Shown here piece after piece: positions 38,334 to 51,014 of a DNA stretch of 64,000 bases (the first letter of the stretch is position 1; each line of letters opens with the position of its first letter). Source of the DNA: Geomonas diazotrophica (GTDB lineage: Bacteria; Desulfobacterota; Desulfuromonadia; Geobacterales; Geobacteraceae); contig NZ_JAHLMF010000017.1 in assembly GCF_018919385.1 (NCBI RefSeq), positions 1-64,000 on the forward strand, in the 5' to 3' direction. Made by a program: the position numbers and the translations under genes. The notes below the pieces were generated by a model. It had not been told where the DNA came from, made no database searches, and saw only the letters and a program-made list of their open reading frames with translations.

Positions 38334-40799
38334 ATGGTAAATCTTACGATAGACGGAAAACAGGTTGCGGTAGAAAAGGACGCCACCATTTACGACGCCG
38401 CCAAGGCTTGTGGCATCAAGATACCGATCCTTTGCCATGACAAGAAACTGCACCCGTTCGGCGGCTGCCGCATGTGCCTGGTCGAGGTCGAGCAGATGAA
38501 GGGCCGCCTCATCCCGGCCTGCACCACCCCGGTAACCGAGGGGATGATCGTGCAGACCACCACCGACGAGATCGTCAAGGCCAGGAAACTGGTGCTGGAG
38601 CTCTTGCTCCTCAAGCACCCGATCGACTGCCCGGTCTGCGATGCCGCCGGCGACTGCGACCTGCAGAACCTCACCTACGAGTACAAGGTGAACATGAACC
38701 GTTTCGTGGACGAGAAGTTCAACCACGAGATCGACTACGAGAACCCGCTCATCGAGCGCGACATGAACCGCTGCATCCACTGCGGCAAGTGCGCGAGGAT
38801 CTGCGACGAGATCGTTTCCTACGGTGCCTACACCTTCATCAACCGCGGTATCGAGGCGAAGATGGGTACCGAGTTCGACGGCCCCTTGAACTGCGAGTTC
38901 TGCGGCTCCTGCGTCTCGGTCTGCCCGGTCGGCGCGCTGAACTCCCGCCCGTTCAAATTCAAGGCCCGCTGGTGGGCGCTGCAGAAGACCAAGAGCGTAT
39001 GCTCCTACTGCGGCACCGGCTGCCAGCTGACCCTGGGGTCCAAGGACGGCAAGGTCCTCACCACCATCTACGACGAGAACCAGGGCTTCCACAACGGCCA
39101 GCTCTGCACCCGCGGCCGCTTCGGCTACCAGTTCGTCAACTCCGAGAAGCGCCTGACCGCACCGCTTGTTCGCAAGAACGGCAAGCTCCAGGAAGCTACC
39201 TGGGAAGAGGCGCTCGCCGAGGTGACCTCCAGGCTCTCCGCCGGCAAGAGCGACCCCGCTTCCGTCGCCGCACTCGCCACCGCGCGCCTGACCAACGAAG
39301 AGCTCTTCCTGTTCGAGAAACTCTTCCGCGGCACCGTCGGCACCGACAACATCGACCACTCGGCGGGCTACGCCCACGAGGCGCTCACCAAGGGGGCCCT
39401 TGCTTCCTTCGGCGTGGCAGCCTCCCCGGCCGAGATCGCCGACATCCAGAAGTCCAGTCAGCTCCTCGTCGTGAAGAGCGACGCCTACGAGACCCACCCG
39501 GTCATCGGCTTCGAGATCAACCTCGGGGTGAAGAGAAAGGGCGTCGCCCTCCGGATCGTCTCCGACAAGAAAGGTAAACTGACCCGCCTGCCGGGCGCGA
39601 AGACCACCGTCCACGCGCCGGGGAGCGAAGTCGCCCTCTTCAACGCCCTCTGCAAGTCGGTCATCGACCAGGGTCTCGCCGCAGAAGGCGTCGCAGGGCT
39701 CGACGCCCTGAAGGCGGCCGTCGCCGACGCTTCCGCCGAGAAGGCAGGGGTCACCGCAGAGGAGATCGCCGCCATCGCCAAGGAGTTCGCCTCCGCAGAG
39801 AAGGGGCTCATCATCCTCCCCATCGGCCTGGGCTACCCCGGCCACAACGCGGCGCTTGCCAACGCGGCAGCGAACCTCGCCATCCTCACCGGCCAGGTCG
39901 GCAAGGAAGGCGCGGGGCTCCTCATCATGGGCGAGAAGAACAACAGCCAGGGCGCCGTCGACATGGGGATCTACCCGAAAGCGACCGGCCTCAATGCCCA
40001 GGGGATCATCGACGGCTGCACGAGCGGCAACATCAAGACCCTGTTCGTCGCCGGCGAGAACCCGGTTGTTTCCTACCCGAACCGCAAGAAGGTGGAGAAG
40101 GCCCTGGAGAACGTCGAGTTCATGGTGGTCTCCGACCTCTTCCTCACCGAGACCGCGGCACTTGCCGACGTGGTGCTCCCGGCCTGCTCCTTCGCCGAGA
40201 AGAGCGGCACCTTCACGAGCCTTGGCCGCAGGGTCCAGAACGTGAGGAAGGCGATTCCGGCCATCGGCCTCGCCAAGAGCGACTTCGAGATCCTGAATGC
40301 ACTCTCCCAGTCCCTGGGCGGCGCACGCTACAACAACCAGGGCGAGGTCTTCACCGAGATCGCCGCCACCGTCCCGGCCTACAAGGGTCTCACCCAGGCG
40401 GGGCTCAAGGACGAGGGTGCGGTCTACCCGGTCGCGGTTGCCGCCAAGCTGGTCCCGGCCGCAGCCAAGTCCGCAGCACCGGCCGCCGGCAAGCTGGCCC
40501 TGGTTACCGGCAGCGCGCTTTACCACTGCGGCACCATGAGCCGCTTCGGTGAAGGCCCCATGTACGTCTGCCCGGATGCCTACGCCGAACTGAACGTAGC
40601 CGACGCGGCTGCCCTGAAGATCGTCGAAGGGGACCAGGTGACCGTCACCTCCGGAACCGGCGCGGTGCTGGTTGCCGCCAAGGTCGGCAAGAGGGTGCCC
40701 CAGGGCGTGGTCTTCTCCCCGTACCACTTCGGTGAGGGGAGCGTCAACACCATCACCGACGGTTCGGAAGTCACCTACGTCACCGTCGCGAAGAAATAA
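38334..40799 (+). CDS. nuoG: NADH-quinone oxidoreductase subunit G
   Basis: 821 residues (75-kDa subunit). N-terminal [2Fe-2S] ligands are in ILCHDKKLHPFGGCRMCLVE and CTTPV. The His-ligated cluster is in LKHPIDCPVCDAAGDCDLQ, and two [4Fe-4S] sets are in CIHCGKCARIC and CEFCGSCVSVCPVG. The molybdopterin-oxidoreductase-like domain begins with CSYCGTGCQLTLG, which keeps the extra N7-type cysteine set. The C-terminal domain resembles formate dehydrogenase but no catalytic Cys/Sec is expected. Confidence 0.95.
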   Translation: MVNLTIDGKQVAVEKDATIYDAAKACGIKIPILCHDKKLHPFGGCRMCLVEVEQMKGRLIPACTTPVTEGMIVQTTTDEIVKARKLVLELLLLKHPIDCPVCDAAGDCDLQNLTYEYKVNMNRFVDEKFNHEIDYENPLIERDMNRCIHCGKCARICDEIVSYGAYTFINRGIEAKMGTEFDGPLNCEFCGSCVSVCPVGALNSRPFKFKARWWALQKTKSVCSYCGTGCQLTLGSKDGKVLTTIYDENQGFHNGQLCTRGRFGYQFVNSEKRLTAPLVRKNGKLQEATWEEALAEVTSRLSAGKSDPASVAALATARLTNEELFLFEKLFRGTVGTDNIDHSAGYAHEALTKGALASFGVAASPAEIADIQKSSQLLVVKSDAYETHPVIGFEINLGVKRKGVALRIVSDKKGKLTRLPGAKTTVHAPGSEVALFNALCKSVIDQGLAAEGVAGLDALKAAVADASAEKAGVTAEEIAAIAKEFASAEKGLIILPIGLGYPGHNAALANAAANLAILTGQVGKEGAGLLIMGEKNNSQGAVDMGIYPKATGLNAQGIIDGCTSGNIKTLFVAGENPVVSYPNRKKVEKALENVEFMVVSDLFLTETAALADVVLPACSFAEKSGTFTSLGRRVQNVRKAIPAIGLAKSDFEILNALSQSLGGARYNNQGEVFTEIAATVPAYKGLTQAGLKDEGAVYPVAVAAKLVPAAAKSAAPAAGKLALVTGSALYHCGTMSRFGEGPMYVCPDAYAELNVADAAALKIVEGDQVTVTSGTGAVLVAAKVGKRVPQGVVFSPYHFGEGSVNTITDGSEVTYVTVAKK

Positions 40800-40840
40800 T
40801 TGATCGCTAGAAAATCTATACAAGAGGGGAAGACTATCAG

Positions 40841-41890
40841 ATGGATACGCTAATCTTAGGACTGCCGGTCGCGTACTACATAGCCATGGTTGCCAAAGTG
40901 CTCGTAGCTTTTGTCTTCGTGCTCCTTACCGTGGCCTACGCCACCTACGCGGAGCGCAAGATCATCGGGCACATGCAGGTGCGTCTGGGTCCCATGAGGA
41001 CCGGCTGGCACGGCCTGCTGCAGCCGATCGCGGACGGCGTCAAGCTGTTCTTCAAAGAGGAGATCATTCCATCGCAGGCGAGCAAGTTCGCCTTCCTGAT
41101 CGCTCCCCTCGTCGCCCTGATCCCGGCGTTCATCTCCTTCGCGGTCATCCCCTTCGGTGACAGCGTGACCATCGGGGGGTACACGGTACCGCTGCAGATC
41201 GCGGCGTATTACGACCAGGCCGGCAAGCAGGTCTTCGACGTCAACGTCGGCGTCCTCTACATCCTGGCCATGGCTTCCCTGGGCGTCTACGGCATCGTGC
41301 TCGCCGGCTGGGCCTCCAACTCCAAGTACTCGCTCCTTGGGGGGCTTCGCTCCGCGGCACAGATGATCTCCTACGAGCTCGCCGCCGGCCTCGCCATCAT
41401 CTCGGTGTTCATGCTCTCCGAGAGCCTCTCCCTGCACAAGATCGTCGCCGATCAGGCAGGTGGCGCATGGTACGCCTTCAAGCAGCCGCTGGCCTTCGTG
41501 ATCTTCTTCATCTGCTCCCTGGCCGAGATCAACAGGACCCCGTTCGACCTTCCCGAGGCCGAGACGGAGCTGGTCTCCGGCTTCTGCACCGAATACTCCT
41601 CCATGAAGTACGCGATGTTCTTCATGGCAGAATACGCCAACATGATCACCGTCTGCGCCGTCACCACCACCCTGTTCCTGGGCGGCTGGCACGGCCCGGC
41701 CTTCCTCCCCGGCTGGTTCTGGTTCATCGCCAAGGTGTACTTCCTGATCTTCCTCTGCATGTGGATCAGGGCCACCTACCCGCGTTACCGCTACGACCAG
41801 CTCATGCGTCTGGGCTGGAAGGTGTTCCTGCCGCTCACCCTGGTCAACGTGGTTGCGACCGGCCTCTGGGTCATGTTCATCAGCAAGTAG
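40841..41890 (+). CDS. nuoH: NADH-quinone oxidoreductase subunit H
   Basis: A 349-residue membrane subunit with eight helices; forms most of the quinone channel. Signatures: YAERKIIGHMQVRLGPMRTG, QPIADGVKLFFKE, and AEINRTPFDLPEAETELVSG. Confidence 0.97.
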   Translation: MDTLILGLPVAYYIAMVAKVLVAFVFVLLTVAYATYAERKIIGHMQVRLGPMRTGWHGLLQPIADGVKLFFKEEIIPSQASKFAFLIAPLVALIPAFISFAVIPFGDSVTIGGYTVPLQIAAYYDQAGKQVFDVNVGVLYILAMASLGVYGIVLAGWASNSKYSLLGGLRSAAQMISYELAAGLAIISVFMLSESLSLHKIVADQAGGAWYAFKQPLAFVIFFICSLAEINRTPFDLPEAETELVSGFCTEYSSMKYAMFFMAEYANMITVCAVTTTLFLGGWHGPAFLPGWFWFIAKVYFLIFLCMWIRATYPRYRYDQLMRLGWKVFLPLTLVNVVATGLWVMFISK

Positions 41891-41932
41891 AGAAAGAGTC
41901 AAGCTACACAACTTCTAGGCGAGGTGCCGCAA

Positions 41933-42331
41933 ATGATAATGCCGCTCATCAAAGGTCTTCAGATCACCATTTCACATATGTTCAAGAAGCCGGTCACGCT
42001 GCAGTACCCGACCGAGCGTCCTGACGTCAAGCCTGGCTTCCGTGGACTGCACGCGCTCAACGTGTCCCACGACAAGGCCAAGTGCGTTGCGTGCTACCTT
42101 TGCCCCACCGTCTGCCCGGCCAAGTGCATCACGGTCGAGGCGGGCGAGGACCAGAACCACGACAAGTACGCTGCCAAGTACGAGATCGACATGCTGCGCT
42201 GCATCTTCTGCGGCTACTGTGTGGAAGCGTGCCCGGTTGACGCGATCCGGATGACGGAACAGTTCGAACTCGCCAACTATTCGCGCGCAGACTTCACCTA
42301 CACCAAAGACAGACTCTTAGAAAAGAAATAA
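41933..42331 (+). CDS. nuoI: NADH-quinone oxidoreductase subunit I
   Basis: 132 residues with two [4Fe-4S] clusters (N6a/N6b): CVACYLCPTVCPAKCI and CIFCGYCVEACPVDAI. ATG 41933 follows GCGAGG; an in-frame GTG nine bases earlier is possible. Confidence 0.96.
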   Translation: MIMPLIKGLQITISHMFKKPVTLQYPTERPDVKPGFRGLHALNVSHDKAKCVACYLCPTVCPAKCITVEAGEDQNHDKYAAKYEIDMLRCIFCGYCVEACPVDAIRMTEQFELANYSRADFTYTKDRLLEKK

Positions 42332-42341
42332 AGGAGCAGCA

Positions 42342-42845
42342 ATGGAATCGATCTTCTTTCTCGTCGTGGCTGCGGTGGCCGTTATTTCCAGCATACTCGT
42401 GGTCACCTGCAAAAACCCGATCAACAGCGCGCTGTCGCTGGTGATGACCTTCTTCTGCCTGGCGACCTTCTACGTCATGCTGGACGCCCCCTTTATGGCG
42501 GCCACCCAGGTGATCGTGTACGCCGGCGCCATCATGGTCCTGATCATCTTCGTGATCATGCTCCTGAACGTGAGGGTTGAGACCGTCAAGCGCGGCACCC
42601 ACGCGGTGATCGCGGGAAGCGCCATCGGCCTGTTCATACTCTTCCAGACCGTCTGGTTCCTGATGAAGGGATCCATGACCGGCAAGGTGGGGGATATGAC
42701 CAAGGAGCAGATCGTGAGCGTGGGCCACGTCGAGCTGATCGGCAAGGCGCTCTTCACCGACTTCCTGCTTCCGTTCGAGGTCACCTCGGTGCTGCTTCTG
42801 GCCGCGATCGTCGGCGCAGTCATCCTGGCCAAAAAGAAAATCTAA
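42342..42845 (+). CDS. nuoJ: NADH-quinone oxidoreductase subunit J
   Basis: 167 residues, five transmembrane helices. The conserved helix-3 segment [20 protein letters not shown] is intact. Ten bases after nuoI. Confidence 0.96.
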   Translation: MESIFFLVVAAVAVISSILVVTCKNPINSALSLVMTFFCLATFYVMLDAPFMAATQVIVYAGAIMVLIIFVIMLLNVRVETVKRGTHAVIAGSAIGLFILFQTVWFLMKGSMTGKVGDMTKEQIVSVGHVELIGKALFTDFLLPFEVTSVLLLAAIVGAVILAKKKI

Positions 42846-42864
42846 CGCTACGAGGGGAACAGAC

Positions 42865-43167
42865 ATGCTAGCGATCGAAAATTACCTGATAGTTTCGGCC
42901 ATACTCTTCGCCATCGGGACCATAGGGGTCCTGACCAAGAGAAACGCCATCGTCATCTTCATGTGCATCGAGATGATGCTGAACGCGGTGAACCTTACCT
43001 TCATCGCCTTCTCCAGGCACCTGGGCAACATCGACGGACAGGTCTTCGTCTTCTTCGTCATGACCGTGGCCGCCGCCGAGGCAGCCGTCGGTCTCGCGCT
43101 GATGATCGCCTTCTTCAAGAACCGCGAATCCATCGACGTTGAGGACGTCAACCTGCTGAAGCTCTAG
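42865..43167 (+). CDS. nuoK: NADH-quinone oxidoreductase subunit K
   Basis: 100 residues, three transmembrane helices with the buried glutamates of [12 protein letters not shown] and [12 protein letters not shown] that form part of the proton path. Confidence 0.97.
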   Translation: MLAIENYLIVSAILFAIGTIGVLTKRNAIVIFMCIEMMLNAVNLTFIAFSRHLGNIDGQVFVFFVMTVAAAEAAVGLALMIAFFKNRESIDVEDVNLLKL

Positions 43168-43303
43168 AGCGGGGCTTCAGGCCGCCGCCACTGGATGCGC
43201 TCAGCTGAGGGCGGAGAGATCCGCAACAGTACAAAGCGAATGGGCGGCGACGTGCCGCTTGCCAAGATACGACTTATAAGAATACAGAACAAAGGAGTCA
43301 GGG

Positions 43304-45313
<2,010 letters not shown>

Positions 45314-45363
45314 GACACGAGACTTGAGATAATTTTGACCTGTAAGTAAAAGGAGCAGAGTAA

Positions 45364-47043
<1,680 letters not shown>

Positions 47044-47074
47044 ACCGCTTAGAACTACTGACGGAGGATTATAG

Positions 47075-48529
47075 ATGGAAACAATTGCTATGCCGGCCAT
47101 AAACCTGGCAGTGATCATGCCTGAGATCCTACTCTCATGCATCGCCATGGTGCTGCTGCTCGTCAACGTCTTCGTGCCGGGCAATAACAAGGCCTACCTC
47201 GGTTACCTGAGCATCATCGGCCTTGCAGTGACCGCGGCGAGCGCCGTGGGCGGCTGGGGGCCGTCGGTATCAGCGTTCAACGGATCGGTAGTGCAGGACA
47301 ACTTCGCGATCTTCTTCAAGGTCATCTTCCTGATCTCCGCGGGCCTTGCGATCCTCATATCCGACCGCTACATGGTCCAGGAGGATTGCAACCAGGGCGA
47401 GCTCTACCCGATGATCCTGTTCGCCACCGTCGGCATGATGCTGATGGCGAGCGGGACCGACCTGATGGTCATCTTCCTCGGCCTCGAGCTTCTCTCCATC
47501 TGCCTGTACGTGCTGGCAGGGTGGAACCGTGACAACCTGAAGTCCAACGAAGCGGGTCTCAAGTACTTCCTGCTCGGTGCCTTCTCCACCGGTTTCCTGC
47601 TTTACGGCATGGCGCTCACCTACGGCGCGACCGGCAGCACCAAGATCCAGGCCATCTCCTCCTACGTGATGGGCAACCCCGGCGTAGCCAGCAACCCGCT
47701 CTTCGTGGTGGGCATGCTGCTGATCGCCGTCGGCTTCAGCTTCAAGATTGCCGCCGCTCCGTTCCACATGTGGACCCCGGACGTTTACCAGGGCGCACCG
47801 ACCCCGATGACCGCCTTCATGTCCGCAGGTCCCAAGGCGGCAGGTTTCGCAGCCTTCATCCGCGTCATGATCTTCGCCTTCCCGATGCTGAGGGCCGAGT
47901 GGAGCGATCTTCTCTGGATCCTGGCCGTCCTGACCATGACCGTCGGTAACATCATCGCCCTCTCCCAGGACAACGTGAAGAGGATGCTGGCCTACTCCTC
48001 CATCGCCCACGCAGGTTACGCGCTGGTAGGTTTTGCAGCAGTCAACGCCGAGGGCGCCGCAGGCATTCTGTTCTACATGCTCTCCTACGCCTTCATGAAC
48101 ATCGGCGCCTTTGCCGTGATCATCCTGATCACCAAGAAGGGCGAGGTTAACGGCAACGTGCAGGACCTGGCAGGTTTCGGCCACAAGAAGCCGCTTCTGG
48201 CCATGGTGCTGAGCATCTTCCTCTTCTCCCTGGCAGGCATGCCGCCGACCGCGGGCTTCATCGGGAAGTTCTATCTCTTCTCCGCAGCCATCAAGGCCGG
48301 TTACGTCTGGCTCGCCATCATCGGCGTACTGAACTCCGCAGCGTCGCTTTACTACTACCTGCGCGTCATGGTCTTCATGTACATGAAAGACCCGGAAGAA
48401 GACTTCGAGTGGGCAGGTGCCACCCCGGCCATCGCAGTATGTCTGCTGGTAGCCGTAGGCGCCACCCTGGTTCTCGGCGTAGTCCCGGGCACCGTCCTCG
48501 AGCTGGCGCAGAAGGCAGTTCAGTTCTAA
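47075..48529 (+). CDS. nuoN: NADH-quinone oxidoreductase subunit N
   Basis: A 484-residue antiporter-like subunit, 14 transmembrane helices. Conserved: LGLELLSICLYVLAGWNRDN, FHMWTPDVYQGAPTPMTAFM and YSSIAHAGYALVG. Last gene of the operon, followed by a strong hairpin terminator. Confidence 0.96.
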   Translation: METIAMPAINLAVIMPEILLSCIAMVLLLVNVFVPGNNKAYLGYLSIIGLAVTAASAVGGWGPSVSAFNGSVVQDNFAIFFKVIFLISAGLAILISDRYMVQEDCNQGELYPMILFATVGMMLMASGTDLMVIFLGLELLSICLYVLAGWNRDNLKSNEAGLKYFLLGAFSTGFLLYGMALTYGATGSTKIQAISSYVMGNPGVASNPLFVVGMLLIAVGFSFKIAAAPFHMWTPDVYQGAPTPMTAFMSAGPKAAGFAAFIRVMIFAFPMLRAEWSDLLWILAVLTMTVGNIIALSQDNVKRMLAYSSIAHAGYALVGFAAVNAEGAAGILFYMLSYAFMNIGAFAVIILITKKGEVNGNVQDLAGFGHKKPLLAMVLSIFLFSLAGMPPTAGFIGKFYLFSAAIKAGYVWLAIIGVLNSAASLYYYLRVMVFMYMKDPEEDFEWAGATPAIAVCLLVAVGATLVLGVVPGTVLELAQKAVQF

Positions 48530-48550
48530 GGCAAGATTGATAGCAGAATC

Positions 48551-48583
48551 AAAGAGGGCACCCGTCACCGGGTGCCCTCTTTG
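48551..48583 (+). terminator. Terminator of the nuo operon
   Basis: A 14-bp perfect stem: AAAGAGGGCACCCG, loop TCAC, CGGGTGCCCTCTTT. Confidence 0.92.
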
Positions 48584-48653
48584 CGTTTGTATGTCCCTTG
48601 TCGCAGCCTGAACCTCTCATGTCGGTTGCGGAATAAGGACCGGTTGTGGCCTC

Positions 48654-48680
48654 CTGTAGGGGCGAATAATCATTCGCCCA
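48654..48680 (+). repeat. 27-bp palindromic intergenic repeat, copy 4
   Basis: CTGTAGGGGCGAATAATCAT then TCGCCC, matching copy 3. It marks the edge between the core nuo operon and the accessory stretch that follows. Confidence 0.85.
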
Positions 48681-48845
48681 GCCAAGGTTGCCCAAGGCAC
48701 GCCCTTGGTCAGGCTACAGGCGACGGCAGCCCAAAGCGGTGACGTTCACCCCGATGGAACCACCATCCCCCCCATCGAAGATTGACACCTGTCCCCCCCT
48801 TGGTACATTTCCATCTTCACGAGCTCTCCATTAGGAGGTTCCAAG

Positions 48846-49670
48846 ATGGCCGGTTCCCGCCAATTCCACTCACGTCGTGACCCTTTCCAGCGCCCCTCCC
48901 TGACCCCTGGCCCTCTCGGCCACAATGACGCGGCATCACCAGACACGCCAAGATCATTTGTAGGAGACACACCAGGACCTCTGGGGCATAAAGATTTTGC
49001 CTCCCCGACGTGTGTTGTAGTCGCAGATCCTGGGAACTCGAACCAGATCGCGAAGATCATGGAACGGATTCCCGGTGCTACGAAGCGCCTGGATGAGACT
49101 GATTTTATTGATGCAGCAAATTCGCTCAATTTGAAGGATTCTGTGGCAATCATAAAGGCGTTTGCCGAGGTCGAATGTGGGGGGCACAAAGGTTTCGGGC
49201 CAGATGGACGGCCCATTCTTGCTTTTGAAGGCCATGTGTTTAGACGTCTCACCAAAAGAAAACATGACTTAAGCCATCCTCTTCTCTCTTACCAATACAG
49301 GGTTAAGGCAGGCCCCCAGTGGAAGAAAAACAACCGGGATCATGCAACTGCCTGGTTCACCCTGCGACAAGCTTTAGCCTTAGACTTTGATGCGGCACTT
49401 CACTCATGCTCTTGGGGAATGTTTCAGATTATGGGTTTCAACTACAGGAGCTGCGGTTTTAGTAGGGTAGTCGATTTCGTAAAGGCGATGAAGTCAGGGG
49501 AGCGGCAACAATTGTTGGCCTTTATAGAATTTTGCAAGGCTAGAGGTGAATTGATCGCTGCAATAGCGGCAAAAAACTTCAAGAAGATGGCACTTATATA
49601 CAATGGGGAGGACTATGGCAACTACGATACGCTCATACAAAACGCGTACAGACAGTATGCTGCCAAATAA
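48846..49670 (+). CDS. N-acetylmuramidase-type protein (DUF3380)
   Basis: 274 residues. From about residue 95 it matches the DUF3380 muramidase family: a helical opening, the acidic motif AFAEVECGGHKGFGPDGRPI (E108/E110) and AFEGHVFRR, then CSWGMFQIMGFNYRSCGF and a C-terminal YNGEDYGNYD. It should cut peptidoglycan. The N-terminus has no signal peptide but two copies of TPGPLGHxDxASP (residues 20-32 and 42-54), an unusual repeat that may act as a linker or targeting element. AGGAGG stands 7 bases before the ATG. Base composition is AT-richer than the nuo genes, and three small exported proteins follow. Confidence 0.82.
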   Translation: MAGSRQFHSRRDPFQRPSLTPGPLGHNDAASPDTPRSFVGDTPGPLGHKDFASPTCVVVADPGNSNQIAKIMERIPGATKRLDETDFIDAANSLNLKDSVAIIKAFAEVECGGHKGFGPDGRPILAFEGHVFRRLTKRKHDLSHPLLSYQYRVKAGPQWKKNNRDHATAWFTLRQALALDFDAALHSCSWGMFQIMGFNYRSCGFSRVVDFVKAMKSGERQQLLAFIEFCKARGELIAAIAAKNFKKMALIYNGEDYGNYDTLIQNAYRQYAAK

Positions 49671-50262
49671 GCGGTTTTTCAGCCTTGTCGGTGGGGCATT
49701 GGTTCTCTTCCACGCCTATGTGTTCGAATGCAAAGCGGGAGAGTTCCGATCGGGGATTTATGAAAACGTAATTATAGCTATGGACAAGAGTGGCAGTATC
49801 ACTGGCCGGTATCAAGAAAGCCAAGGCGAAGGCGTGCGTAAGACCTGTTCATTTTATTTCAAAGGCAAGGCACAGGGAGGTGTCGCTGAAATAACCACGT
49901 GGAGCGATCGTCAGTTGCCAGGACTTATCAAGGCCGTAAATGAAGGCGTAGAGCTGAAAGTTCCTGGGGGGCGAGAACATGCTGGATGCGGACTTGTATT
50001 GTTGCCTGACATCGCAGAAGGGCTTTCATTTGATTTACTGTATCCGACGGATTGGCAGAACCTAAAGAAGATTGTGGCGTCCGTGAGGTTACGTAAAAGC
50101 ATAACAGATTCTGAGGAACGGGGACAACGTCTTACCGTGGGTACAACTGTTGGAGTGATTGATGAAAGCGGAGACTGGCTTCTAGTGGAAACGACAGGCG
50201 GCGAGAAGCGAGCACGCGGGTGGATCCGTGCCGATAAAACTGCAGAACAACGATTGCCGTGA
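49657..50262 (+). CDS. Small exported protein, possible partner of the muramidase
   Basis: About 201 residues from ATG 49657, which overlaps the muramidase stop by 14 bases; the frame is open further upstream. The N-terminal hydrophobic stretch (FFSLVGGALVLFHAYVFECKAG) suggests a signal peptide. The rest is soluble, with cysteines at RKTCSFYF and HAGCGLVL that could pair, and a C-terminal SH3-like segment (GTTVGVIDESGDWLLVET, then GWIRAD). No confident family. Coupling to a cytosolic-start muramidase plus predicted export fits a periplasmic immunity or inhibitor protein (inference). Confidence 0.65.
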   Translation: MLPNKRFFSLVGGALVLFHAYVFECKAGEFRSGIYENVIIAMDKSGSITGRYQESQGEGVRKTCSFYFKGKAQGGVAEITTWSDRQLPGLIKAVNEGVELKVPGGREHAGCGLVLLPDIAEGLSFDLLYPTDWQNLKKIVASVRLRKSITDSEERGQRLTVGTTVGVIDESGDWLLVETTGGEKRARGWIRADKTAEQRLP

Positions 50263-50265
50263 AAA

Positions 50266-50310
50266 CGTCCCGTACTGCCCCCTTACTGAAAATGGCTTCT
50301 GGCAATCATC
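50266..50310 (+). repeat. Duplicated about 45-bp intergenic sequence, copy 1
   Basis: Begins CGTCCCGTACTGCCCCCTTA, directly after the preceding stop. About 80% identical to 51537-51581, which follows the third exported-protein gene, so the cassette ends alike at two places. Confidence 0.6.
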
Positions 50311-50409
50311 CTTAGATGGAACTCTTTATGAGTGTCACCATCATCATAACGGACTGACTGCACGGAGAAGGAGGGAGACCAATCTTTACCTTTATGGGAG
50401 GTATGAGCT

Positions 50410-50943
50410 ATGACAACCTCACTTGCGTTCCGGAGCGCTTTCATAGCACTTATACTCACAGTTGTTGTTCCCCCTCTGGCGTGGGCTGGCACTGGTGATC
50501 TTCAATGGTTTCTGGGGACCTGGAAAGTCACCGGAGTCCGAATCGATGAAACACTGCCGCGTACACCTGCATACGAGATAAACGATCCAGAGTTGCTAGG
50601 GCGTACAGTGGTGGTGAGCCGCGAGAGGATCAGTACGACCATGCCGGGAGGCACCTGACGACACCCTCATGCAACCCGAGAGACTATGACAATTCAGCAG
50701 TTGATTGATAAAACCATGGGAAAAGGAAAGTATGGGGGGAATGAGAGCAACAAGTTTTCTCTGCCAGTGGAAGCCCAAAACGCAGTCGACGTACTTTGGG
50801 TAAAATGCGGGGAAGGCCATATGGGGCCTGACTACCCTTTCGGCCCCAAGGGTTCCAACTGGATCGCAAAGCTTTCAAGGAATGAAATGGCCATGCGCTG
50901 GTACGACAACACCATTCTCCTTTTGAAGCGAAAGGCGCAATGA
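50410..50943 (+). pseudogene. Small exported protein gene interrupted by an in-frame TGA
   Basis: The frame from ATG 50410 encodes a signal peptide (FRSAFIALILTVVVPPLAWA) and a LGTWKVTGVRID segment. It then stops at TGA 50656-50658. The same frame continues without another stop to 50943, giving about 177 codons: after the TGA come RHPHATRETMTIQQLIDKTM and WVKCGEGHMGPD. So one gene appears split by a single stop. TGA may replace a cysteine codon (TGC/TGT) that would pair with the remaining Cys, or encode selenocysteine, though no clear SECIS hairpin follows. Reinitiation at ATG 50686 would yield an unexported fragment. Confidence 0.6.
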
Positions 50944-51014
50944 CCCCACGTGCCCACGAATATGAGGGAGCTGCTTCAGGTCTATTGGACAGGCCTTCTA
51001 AAATGGAGCAAAAG

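Noticed and set aside
38247-40823. Long minus-strand ORF (858 codons) opposite nuoG, and similar ones opposite atpA, atpD, nuoF, nuoL and nuoM
   Set aside because: These mirror GC-rich third-position codon bias of the real genes. The translations have no family signatures while the plus-strand genes are certain.
50228-50413. 61-codon ORF between the first and second exported-protein genes
   Set aside because: It overlaps the preceding gene's end, lacks a ribosome-binding site and covers the duplicated intergenic sequence.
50656-50700. SECIS element supporting selenocysteine at the TGA
   Set aside because: No stable stem-loop at the proper distance was seen by eye; only a weak CTC/GAG pairing. 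Kept as an open question, not a feature.
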